DNA of 64,000 nucleotides, taken from NCBI GenBank assembly GCA_032622095.1, contig CP136062.1, positions 141,378,351 through 141,442,350 on the forward strand, written 5' to 3'. The position numbers and the translations under genes are program-made. Positions 9,963 through 21,900 of the stretch are shown in pieces. This DNA comes from Siphonodentalium dalli (Eukaryota; Mollusca; Scaphopoda; Gadilida; Siphonodentaliidae). Within the stretch, counting starts at the first letter, position 1; every line of letters starts with the position of its first letter. The notes beneath the pieces are model-generated. The model saw only the letters and a program-made list of their open reading frames with translations. It did no database searches and was not told the origin of the DNA.

Positions 9963-12900
9963 GTATGTTTTACAGTTTTCCTTGATATTTTGTTCCCCAA
10001 CTCGTACTATGGTGTGATGAATGATGGTGTGAATCTGTTCATCTGTCCAGGTTTACAAATAAAGTTATTTTTATTTATGTGGCAATGGTTTTGTGAAATG
10101 ATATTTATATGACTAATTTCTGTTATGTTACGTGGCTAGCCACGTACATGTACATGTACAGTGTAACAGCATTCAGATGAACCCTAAAAAATGGTCTATT
10201 TGGCCTAATCAGCCTATTCAGTTTTGAAGTCATGCAAAAGTTGGAAAATAAAAGTTATGTTGGTAGTCACCCAATCACAGACCTCACAGTTTCTCCTATT
10301 CCACTGTCCTAGTTGCAGTATGCAAGTGTTTGAGTTTCAATAATCTTCTTCTGCTATAATTCCTACATGTTCTGATTCCATAATCTGAAATTTTATCACT
10401 ATCAACTCCTTGATATAAACCACATAAAATTTTATCAGCTACTTGAGAAGCCACATAAAAATTGAAGACACATAATTTTTTTAGCTACATAACTCATAGC
10501 CACATATCTACCCATTTGTTAGTTCGTCCATCTCGCGACGTAAGTGTGATAACTTTAACAAACTTTATCCAATTTTGACCTAATTTGAATCATGTTTTTG
10601 CTCATGAATCTCTTGATTGAGTTTGAAAACCAGTCCTGTCCAAATATTTTTCAGGAGATATGCCTCCTGAATTGTTTATCGGATGTTTCTCTAATTAGTG
10701 CAATGACTGTAACAAATCCGATGTGGATATAAGCAAAGCACTCGACACTGGGGAGACTCCACTACTTGAACTTTAGTTAAAACTGCCACCATGAACATGC
10801 TCACAACATACCGGTATAGCACTCGCTAATCCTCGCCACTCAAGATTTAAGTGTTGAATGGGTTTTTTTCTACAACCAAGGCCATCTGTGTCTTTAAAGT
10901 GACAAAATCTCCGAGCCTCAATTGTTTGTATTTATTACCTGCTTTCAGCTTTCTCATAAACATGAGATGAAAGCTCTTAATTTAACTCTATTTACATTAG
11001 GCCTATTAAATTGTGATGGTTCCGTTAACCCACCTACCCCTAGTCCAGCCCTTCATCCATAGAACATACATGTAGAACAGATTGGGGGGAGGATACCCAC
11101 ATACTACCGGTTTCGTTCATTCATTTTCACCAGAGTTAAGGTCCTTTTTGACTTGAAATAAATTTGTGAATTTGTAAATTCCATATGAACATTTCAGCTT
11201 GTAACTCAGGCATGCATAATCTGATTTGGATTTGCTTTAGTATGGTGATAGCCCATCATGCGATAAAGGATAGCCACATACTACGGGTTTAGTCTATTCA
11301 TTTATACCAGAGTTACAGCCCTTGTTTGACTTGTGAATTTCTTAATTTTATGAAACTTTAACTTGGGCATGGATCATCGGTTATGGTTCTTGTTTGGTGT
11401 GTTTATAGCTCAGTTTAAGGGGAAAGGATACCCACTTCTTCGATTTTACAAAATAACCAAAATTTCCATTCGTACAAATATTTAGTATTTACCACTCAAG
11501 AGTGGAAATCTTTGAACTGAGCATCTGGGGCGTTGCACTTGTTAAATCTCATTAACATTTAATTGACCTGTGCCCGCTCTAAATTTCAGTTCATGTGGGG
11601 GTATGTCTAGCACTCTCGGTGTAATTTCTTGTTTTTAGTTGCCTCACCAAAAGATTAAAGAGAGGAAGTAAAGTAGTGTTCAGACAAGTACATTGAATTG
11701 AAATTGAATTACAGACAAATAACACTAAGGCATTCAGATGGCTGCGATGCGTACTTTACGTTGTATCCGTTAATTAATGCACGCAACAGATAGATTATAT
11801 TTTCAACGCAATGTCACGCATAACGCATACCATATATGGCGTGCATCATACCATATATGGCATGTATCATGATGTTTCTTGTTTTCAGTCAATAAAAGAT
11901 GGTGGCTGTCTGCAAGCGAAGGAAAATCAACTTGTATTTATTTTATATCAATAAAGTGGTAGTTGTTGGGATTTGACAGTTTTGAAATTATCGTAGAATT
12001 AATTTATCACAAATAAAATGATTTGCAAATATTTAATTTATTCCAAGATCAAATTGATTAGCTGCAATTTATAATCAGAAACTCATTTGCACCCATGTGA
12101 ATGGTTTAATACAGTCAACGGATCGTGTCAATTCAACGACCAACGCAACAGATTTGTTCGAATGCTACTTTATCTAGAACAGCTACAAGTTAAATAACCT
12201 GGAAAAATAGCAGGTATTAATCCTATTACTTAAAAAAATAATACGTCACTGTCATCCAACCACAAATCATTGCAAGTTGACTGGAGCCAATCAGAAGATA
12301 GTTTTGTGCAATTTGCGGTTGGCCGATACATGTACTGTCGTAATATTTGTTGAAAGTCTTAGGATTCCCTGCTACATGTATTTGAACCAGACTATCGAAC
12401 AAGTAGCTGATTCAGATAGTGTGGGTTCTCCTAGTATCCTGTATAGATGCAGTAGAGCAATGCTTCTTACATGTATTATAGTATATCATGTTGTTTGATT
12501 TACAGGCTCATATAAACCCAGAAAACAGTGAGAGTTTGGAGGATGTGGACCACAGCATCATCTACTATAACCAGGCAGTCGTCATGTACCATCTGAAGCA
12601 GTACCGAATGGCACTCTCCATCTTGGACAAATTATTCCAGTATGTTGAGCCCTTAGGTGAGTATTTTGTAAATGGATCTATTTTAACCCTTTACCCAACA
12701 AACCGGCCAAAACCGGCCAAATAAAGCTTCAACAGCCTAAAATATCTTCGGTCTGTCTCAATAGAACCATACAAATATGGATATCATTGGAACCGGCTCC
12801 TTGACCACATTGTGATAGTTACAGTTATGCCCTGTGCCAATGCATTCTCTTATATATGCGAGTCGCCCATAGGTCGCCTCGCATATATAAGAGAATGCAT

Positions 12901-15900
12901 TGGCCTAAAAAAAATCTTTTTTTAACACTTTTTACCATTTTTTCTTACATTCTTTAACAATTTTATAATTTTTAATGTGTTAAGCCAATGCATTCTCTTA
13001 TATATGCGAGGCGACCTATGGTCGACTCGCATATATAAGAGAATGCATTGGCACAGGGTCCTTCTGTTGGGTAAAGGGTTAAGACACCACATTTTTATAT
13101 GCCCATTTTGAAAACAGGATATATTATTATTATTGAAATGACTAGGGTATTTCATAGTTGACTAATCGACATTAAAAAATTGAGTCAAAGTTGACTAATC
13201 GACAACCCCCATTCCCATGGAAAACTTCCATTTTACTATGTGGCTATTGAGTACTATAAAATTAAGTCACTGCGAGATAGATATTGCCGTTCACATTTTT
13301 CGAAGGTGTTACGATCGCAAGATGGAAACTGTTGGCCAGTGCTACTAAATTTGTATCCTTCCAGCTATTAATACCGGGTGTCTTGGCTAAGTTCAGTTTA
13401 GTTGGCTTGCGTTTCATTGTGTACAGGTTTCTCATTAATCATTGTATTATGACACATCATACCATTACCGGACACATTAGTCCATACTCATACTGAATTA
13501 ATTATACCCCCACTTTCGAAGAAAATGGGGGGTATACTGGATTGACTGCGTCTGTCCGTCCGTCCATCGTACCGTTCGTCCGTCCGTGCGTCCGTCGGTC
13601 CGTCTGTCCGACCTCATAACTCGAACAACTATGAACCGATTTCAATAATTTTTTGTATGCAATCTCCTTGGGACGGCCTCTCCGCATGATGCTAATTGCG
13701 TTTTGGTCCGACTTTTTTATTTAAGTTACGCCTCATTTTCGACTTATTTTGACTTAGAAAATTCTGTCCGACTTAATAACTTTAACAAATATGAACCGAT
13801 TTCAATAATTTATTGTATACATGCTTCTCACAATACCCTCTCTACATGATGCGGCTAGGGATTGGCTCAGACTGTTTTTCGTAATATTACACTTCATTTT
13901 CGACTTATTTTGACTTAGAAAATGTGGCTGCCGATAGCTTTATCTTTGATCAGCCATCGCTCGAACGATGTTTATTTATTAGCGACATTGTCGATTTCAT
14001 AACTGGTGTTTGTGTAAGTAATTCTACTAACTAGCGCGCTTTTGTTTAAATTTTAACACTGTCCATTCCATTGTTGGTATATTGTACATTGTATTGTAAC
14101 GTTGTTCTGTTAAAACATAGTTCATGAACTGCATGCTCAATTTAATGCAATTAATCAACTTCGGATTCTGGAGTCAACTTTTGGTGAACAAAATCGTCTA
14201 TGTCAACTTATCGACAAATCGTTTCAACACTGTATATTATTTCTTTTTGGTTATCCGTCCCTCCATCTGTCTGTCTGGCCCATCATTTTTAGCTCAACAA
14301 GGACCATGGGTTGGTGTTTGTCTGTCTGTCCGTCAGTCCATTAACAATTTCCTTTATCACACCATACAGGCCACATCTTTCAACCAATCATCACCAAACT
14401 TCATATGGATCTTCGGGGTGACCTCTAGATGGAGCCTTAAAATATTTCCAAAATATGTAATCACCAGTCTACAAAGAGCGTGTTTGTATACATGTATTTA
14501 TTTATACATGTATACATATTTTCATTTTTCAGAAGAAGTCCTATCCAGGAATGTCCTTCAACTTCTAGCTGAGTTGTATCTCTGTACATACCAGGTCAGT
14601 AGTGGAGCTTTTTAACTTTTAAGACACTTCATTATCATATCCATGACTGATATTTTCACTTATAGAATAGATTTATAATGCCCTATGAACTAAGTACAGA
14701 GCAGATAAAAGCTCACTTCTTACTTGTTCAGTAAGACTTATATATAATTTTCTTCTTTCTTCTATTGAAGCACTATTTGAAGCACTTCGACAAGAGGAAT
14801 TTTTTATTGCAGATGTAAATATTTGCGTTGTGGACTTGAATAGAAAACCAAGGAAATTTGGCACTCAAATGGCAGAAAAACACAAAAGAAACCTATACAG
14901 TAGATTGTACAGTAAAAGATGCTCAATTTATCTGTCGTTCTGAAGGTGGAAACTAATACAGTATTCGAAAAAGGAACAATTTTCCATTATTTCTGCAAGA
15001 GAATGTTACTTTGGGAAGCTTTACTTCATTCACTTATGTTACTTCGCTTCATTCAGTTTTATCTGGTTTCAATTTCCGCGAAATCGGAACAACCAAACCT
15101 GGAAATTTTCGAATCGATGATTGAAACATGCTGCCTTCAATCGAGATATATCATACACAAATTAAAATTATGAACATGGTCAGTGGTTTCCGTGATAGAT
15201 GGTCTGACACTGGATCAAATGGCCAACAAAATATTCAGTGGGGAGTTGGCCATTATTCAGGATTGTAATAGTCATTCATCACTGATTGGGAATAAAAAGT
15301 TATACTGACCAGGGTATTAATAAATATATCGCGATATGACTAAATACAGTACATAATTTGATTTGTCAAAATCTTATTAAAATTATTTCACATTTATGAC
15401 AGAAGGCTTAATGGCATCTAGCATGAAATTTGACTAGACACTGGCATTATGAGGCTACTTCGCTTTACTGCACTAATAGTATTCATGGGGCAAAACAAAT
15501 CAGGGTGTTGGAATGTCATGGCATGTACGTCTATATTCAACATGGAAATGTGAAAACTACTGGGTGTGTCCCTTATTAAATTCATAAATCTCCTGGGCAT
15601 CGCATATGATTACAAGAATAACATACAAATTTTATTTCAATTTCAGACAGAGGATGTTATGTCAGCTTTCAGAAGAAGCACTAATTTGTCTTTATCATGT
15701 TTTAATCTGTCCATAATGAAATTCTAGCTGAAATTCTGTTCCTTTATCTCCTTGCTTATAGGAAGACATTTCAGCTCAATAGATACATATGTTTTTGTCT
15801 TTTTTAAATAAAAAAAAACACTAAATAATTGGAATATCGTCTCCCATGATATACCGATTATCCATTTTTAGCTCACCTGAGAAGAAGTCTCCAGTGGAGC

Positions 15901-18900
15901 TATAGTCATCACTCCTCGTCTGTCGTCCGTCCGTCAGTCGAGCCGTGCTTACATCTGACGTTTATGTGGCCAATTTAAAAAAAAATGGATAGTTACGTGG
16001 CTGAATTCCGTTACGTGGCTAGCCACCTAACAGCGTTGAGATCAACCCTCTAAAATGATCTATTTGGCCCTATCAGCATATTTAATTTTTTGGTCACTCA
16101 ATAGTTGGAAACTAAAAAAGTCCATAGATTTAGACATCCATGTTCTGTCAATAGGAGGTGTTCGGACAGTTATGTGGCTAGCCACCCAATCACAGACCTG
16201 TCAGTTTCTCCTATTCAACTGTCCTAGTTGCTGTTTACAAGTTTTTGGGTTTCAATCAGCTACTTCTGCTATAATTATACCCCCACTTTTGAAGAAAATT
16301 GGGGGTATACTGGATTGACTGCGTCCGTCCGTCCGTCCGTCACGCTTTAACAGTCAGTATTAACAGCCCTTGAAATTAACATTTTGCTACTATGGCATTG
16401 CATGAAATTCTATATTGGCTTCCACAGCTACTTCTATGGCATTGCCTTTTGTCATTGCTAATTTCGAGGGCTGTATTACAGTAATACCCTGAATAATCGA
16501 CTCCTTAACCACAGCATAATTATGGGTAACTTTTCAGGATTTAGTCGGAAATATGGCTTGTTGCCATTCATCGGAAAGCTCTCAGTGAGAGCTTTCTGAT
16601 GAATGGCAACAAGCCATATTTCCGACTAAATCCTGAAAAATTACCCATAATTCTGCTGAGTGAGAGCTTTCCGATGAATGGCAACAAGCCTCATTTCCAA
16701 CTAAATCCTGAAAAATTACCCATAATTATACCCCCACTTTCGAAGAAAATGGGGGGTATACTGGATTGACTGCGTCTGTCCGTCACACTTTCTCCCTCCG
16801 TTTGTCCGTCCGTCCGTCCATCCATCCGACCTCATAACTCGAACAACTATGAACCGATTTCAATAACTTTTTGTATGCAATCTCCTTAGGACTGCATCTC
16901 CGCATGATGCTAATTGCGGTTAGGTCCGACTTTTTTTTTTTAAGTTACGCCTCATTTTCGACTTATTTTGACTTAGAAAATGCTGTCTGACTTAATAACA
17001 TTAAAAAATATGAACCGATTTCAATAATTTTTGGTATACATGCTTCTCACAATACCCTCTCTACATGATGCGGCTAGGGATTGGCTCAGACTGTTTTTCG
17101 TAATATTACACTTCATTTTCGACTTATTTTGAATTTGAAATTCTGTCCGACTTAATAACTTTAACAAATATGAACCAATTTGAATAATTTTTTCTGTACA
17201 AGCTTCTTGTGACACCATATAGATATTATTAGTCCAAATTTTTCTTTAAAGTTAAAAATCTTTTTTGTTGCGTTTACGGATAATGCGGGTTGAATTTGCC
17301 ATGGTGGGGGTATGCTAGCACTCGAGTGCACACCTCTTGTTCCTACATGTTCTGAATCCACAATCAGAAATTGTATCACTTTTAACTACTTGATAGCCAC
17401 TGTGCCACATAAAAGTTTATCCACTAGTTGATAGCCACATAAATTTTGTAGCCACATAAATATTTTAGCCACATAACTCAATAGCCACATATCTCCCCAA
17501 ATGTTGGTATAGCCGTCCGTCAAGAATCATCTTCTCCGCCAGAACTGTAAGATGGAACAGGTTCATATTTGGTGTGGATGTTCCCTAGGTGACTCACATT
17601 CAGATTTGTTCAAATGAGGTCACCAGGTTGATTAGTTGAGAAACCAGGGCCATAACTCTTTCCCTCCATAGTAACTCTTTTAAACATCTTCTCAAATACC
17701 ATCAGGCCAAATGGGTTCATATTTGGTATGAAGGATCCTTGGGTGACTGGAGTTCAGATTTGTTCAAATGAGGTCACTGGGTTAAAAAAATTAAAGAATA
17801 TTTAAAAAAAAATGTGGAATTGTTTTTTTTATTAAAATATTTAAAAAAAAATTGTATTTAACTCCATGGTCAATTATATATATATATTGTTTAACATTTT
17901 ATGAAAATTGAAAAACTAATGCCATCACATTTCTGAAGGTTGTGCCCCGCGGCCCTTCACTCAAGTTCACTGCTTCTGCCACCCTGGTCCCAAAAATAAA
18001 ATTTACTCAAATTCTTGACAGAGAATCATTAATAAGAAACATTTACTTTGGCTGTAACTGTATGCTGGGTATGCCTATACAATCATGTCAAGTGAAATCT
18101 GAAATTTTTATAAACATTCCCTGGAGATCTGTCATTAATTCCCAATCTATCATGTATTGTTCAAATCTTTCAACAGGGCAAATAGCATGCATGTCATTTG
18201 CAGAATGAGGTCCCCAGAGGGTGAATTTAGTGACGCTATCCCGCACATTGGGCTAGCATCACCAAATTCACCCTCTGGAGACCTCATTCTGCTTAGGCCT
18301 CATCTTCTGGGAAGTATCTATAGTATCAAATTAACATTGTTGTTAGTTACATTTCCCTTCTAGGAAGTTTCTATATCCCCTAATTTGCAGAAGATAAAAT
18401 TCATAATTGAGGTGCCCAATGGGTGAACATCACCAACTTCAACTGGGGAACTTCAATCTTATCCTAGGTCTGTCATAGCAGAATGAGGTCCCCAGAGGGT
18501 GAATTTAGTGATGCTAGCCCGCTGTGTGGGATAGCGTCACTAAATTCGCCCTCTGGGGACCTCATTCTGCAAATGACAGACACACTATCACACTATTTCA
18601 AGGCTTGATTGTATAATACATTGTGTTGCTTGAGGCCAGGCATGTACAATGTAGGAACAGACATGCTTTTAGTGATGCTATCCCGCACAGTGGGCTAGCA
18701 TCACCAAATTCACCCTCTGGAGACCTCGTTCTGCTTAGGCCTCATCTTCTGGGAAGTATCTATAGTATCAAATTAACATTGTTGTTAGTTACATTTCTCT
18801 TCTAGGAAGTTTCTATATCCCCTAATTTGCAGAAGATAAAATTCATAATTGAGGTGCCCAATGGGTGAACATCACCAACTTCAACTGGGCAACTTCAACC

Positions 18901-21900
18901 TTAACCTAGGTCTGCCATAGCAGTTGAGGGCCTTAGCAGAATGAGGTCCCCAGATGGTGAATTTAGTGATGCTAGCCCACTGTGTGGGATAGCGTCACTA
19001 AATTCACCCCCTGGGGACCTCATTCTGCAAATTTATATATCCCCTAATTGGCAGAAGATAAATTGAGGTGCCCAATGGGTGAACATCACCAACTTCAACT
19101 GGGCAACTTCAATTTTATCCTAGGTCTGCCATAGCAGTTGAGGGCCTTAGCAGAATGAGGTCCCCAGAGGGTGAATTTAGTGATGCTAGACCGCTTTTTG
19201 TTTGTTTGAACATATTTTATTTGACCCTCATTACATAATACATTTAACAAATTAGAAACTGAAATAAGATATGAGTTAATCAAAAGGGATGGGAGCACAA
19301 GTTATTCAACTTAGAATATTGCTCCTCTCCCTTAACAATATTGAGACGCAAATTATTGATTGTATATGGAATTATGTAGGAGTCAATATTAGCTTATAAT
19401 TGGAATGTAGTACCTAAAACGAGGAGGGTCGAGAATGAGGGTAAGGTATAAAGTGAGTAGACAGATATCAAGGATGGGATGTAGGTCCTATGGCGAGCTG
19501 AGCTGAGTATTTTGATGGCAATATGGGGAATGTATGAAAATATAGGCTTATTTGGATTTTGAAGATTTTCCGCTGTGCGGGATAGAGTCACTAAATTCAC
19601 CCTCTGGGGACCTCATTATGCGAATGACAGACACACTATCACACTATTTCAAGGTTTGATTGTATAATACATTGTGTTGCTTGAGGCCAGGCACGTACAA
19701 TGTAGGAACAGACACGCTATTTGCAGACTTGCTCCTTTGGTGATTGTGATTCAGATTTGTTCAATCAGGGTCACCAGGTCAAGTAGGTGCAAGGCCAGCT
19801 ACATTACTCTTTCTCTCCATAGTAATTCATGATATGTCTTCTATGCAAGAGTCAAATGGCCTATTTTGCTTATATTTGGTATGAAATTACCTTGGGTGAC
19901 AGATTTGTGAAAATGGGATCACAAAGTCAAATAAGGACTTAACTATTTCACTACATGGTAATTCTTAAAATATGTTTGCAAGAACTAATTGGCTTATCTA
20001 GCATGGAATGTTCTTCCTTGACTGCAATTCAGATTTTTTAAAATGGGGTCACCTGGTCAAATAGGAGCCAAGCGAAGGACAGTTTCCCTCTTAATATGCT
20101 TCCTTCACAAGGACCATCAGGTCTATTTTACTGATATTTATACCCCCACTTTCGAAGAAAATGGGGGGTATACTGGATTGACTGCGTCTGTCCGTCCGTC
20201 ACACTTTCTCCCTCCGTGTGTCCGTCCGTCCGTCCGACCTCATAACTCGAACAACTATGAACCAATTTCACCAATGTATGCAATCTCCTTAGGACCGCCT
20301 CTCCGCATGATGCTAATTGCGGTGCTGTCCGACTTTCTTTTTTAAGTTACGCCTTACTTTTCGACTTATTTTGACTTAGAAAATTCTGTCCGACTTAATA
20401 ATTTTAACAAATATGAACCGATTTCAATAAATTTTGGTATACATGCTTCTCACAACACCCTCTCTACATGATGCGCAGCTCATGGTTGGCTCGGACTGTT
20501 TTTCCTAACATTACACTTCATTTTCGACTTATTTTGAAAATTTTGGGATTTTTTTTATCTCCGTCAAAGGTATCTTGCCCACTGAACTATATGGTATATT
20601 ATCCCAAGTAGGAGGGGTTAACTGTCCGAGTTGAAAAAACGGTACGAAATTCTATGGTACATATCCTCTGTCATGTTCATGACACGTGTAATCACGTGAT
20701 TTCTGACACGTAGTGAAGTATTCGCCATATTTTTTTTCCTCCTCACCATGGACGGGCGCAAAAAGAATCTCTCCAAGAATACGAAGCTAAGTTGCAGTTT
20801 GTATAGCAAAAACAGTTTTGTTTTTGTTTTATACAAACAACATTATTTCTTTGCTTATAGTTGAAAATTATGTACAATTCACATAAAGATTACGCGGTTT
20901 GTTCCGAATATAAGATCGGAATCGGATGACTCGTTTCGTTTTAACGGACTTTGTCTTCCATAATTTTAATCGGTCAATGAATTAATATCCGTTGTTTATG
21001 CCGACAATATCAGAGTTTCTGGCCTATTAACGACAGAACATTCGAGGCACCATTGGATATGACTAAAGACGCTGATCGTTTTCTTTATAACAAATCTATG
21101 GCATACAGGTGACGTATAATTTAAGTTACCACGTGCGTTGACGGTGGTTAAAGGTATCACGAAATTAGGTGACTTACTTTCGAGTTCATTTTTTCGTTTT
21201 ACGGCTTTATTTAGACGTTGACAATCATCGTCTGGTGTAAAACTGAAGACAAAAGCACCGTTTTAACGCTTGTGAAATACGCTGATAGGATTGTAAAATC
21301 CTGAATGTCAATTTGAACCTTTTTAACCCGGGATGATTAACAATGGAGCTGTTACTGCCTTGGTTGGCACAGGCATGGTAACATAACACAACAGGTGTAT
21401 TTGTGATTGTTCGTAATCACATTAATTACTTTCACAGGACTGCTAATCGAGGTAAGAACAGGTTCATGAATCGCCTTCCCCGTAGCTCCCCATATAAATT
21501 TGGATGTTAAAATATTCAGTACTGGATACTTGATTGTGCAAATAAAGGCTCCATATTATAGACTATATATCATCTGCGGGCTGATGATTTGCATTACTAG
21601 TACATTTTGTTGAATTATAGAAAAATTCCTTGAAAATATGGAAGATCCAACTTGAATAAATACTATCTACATGGAATTTGGGGACATTTGGGTCTCTATA
21701 GTTTGGGCACCCAAACCTGTAACAGGTATCAAAACATCCCTGGATCCTTCTCTGACTTGCCGATATATCGTGTTCCTCTAATTGGCGTAATTAGCACTCG
21801 GGGCGATAGTCACACCAAACAGGGCGCGGGTTGGGGCTACCCATTGAACCCATTAGTCACATTGGTGCGCTCCCTGGACTATCGAACGGGACGTCAATCT

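Larger units (their letters stand above)
12683..13082. mobile_element. TTAA-flanked MITE with two 69-bp palindromes
   Basis: TTAA at 12683-12686 and 13079-13082 bracket inverted ends CCCTTTACCCAACA and TGTTGGGTAAAGGG. The body holds two palindromic modules (12836-12904 and 12984-13052), so a transcript of intron 2 could form a very long cruciform or hairpin here. A tandem pair of AAACCGGCCA decamers lies just inside the left end. PiggyBac-type target; no ORF. Confidence 0.8.
15955..17515. mobile_element. Interspersed repeat family I, copy 2, split by insertions
   Basis: Matches 10130-10515 in two blocks joined exactly at CTGCTATAAT / TCCTACATG. The gap 16276-17340 is filled by family G and F sequence. 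Confidence 0.7.

Noticed and set aside
9963-10112. Extension of CNOT10 exon 1 through to the stop at 10112
   Set aside because: A consensus donor GTATGT occurs exactly where family similarity ends, and the next exon joins in phase. The extension is intronic read-through.
15867-15990. Possible riboswitch or RNA gene from the strong stem at the element start
   Set aside because: The same TAGCTCA...TGAGCTA stem recurs at the 5' ends of many dispersed copies, so it is a transposon terminus.
18195-19640. CRISPR-like regular repeats
   Set aside because: The units are palindromic, long, irregularly spaced and lie in an animal gene intron. There are no uniform spacers or cas genes.
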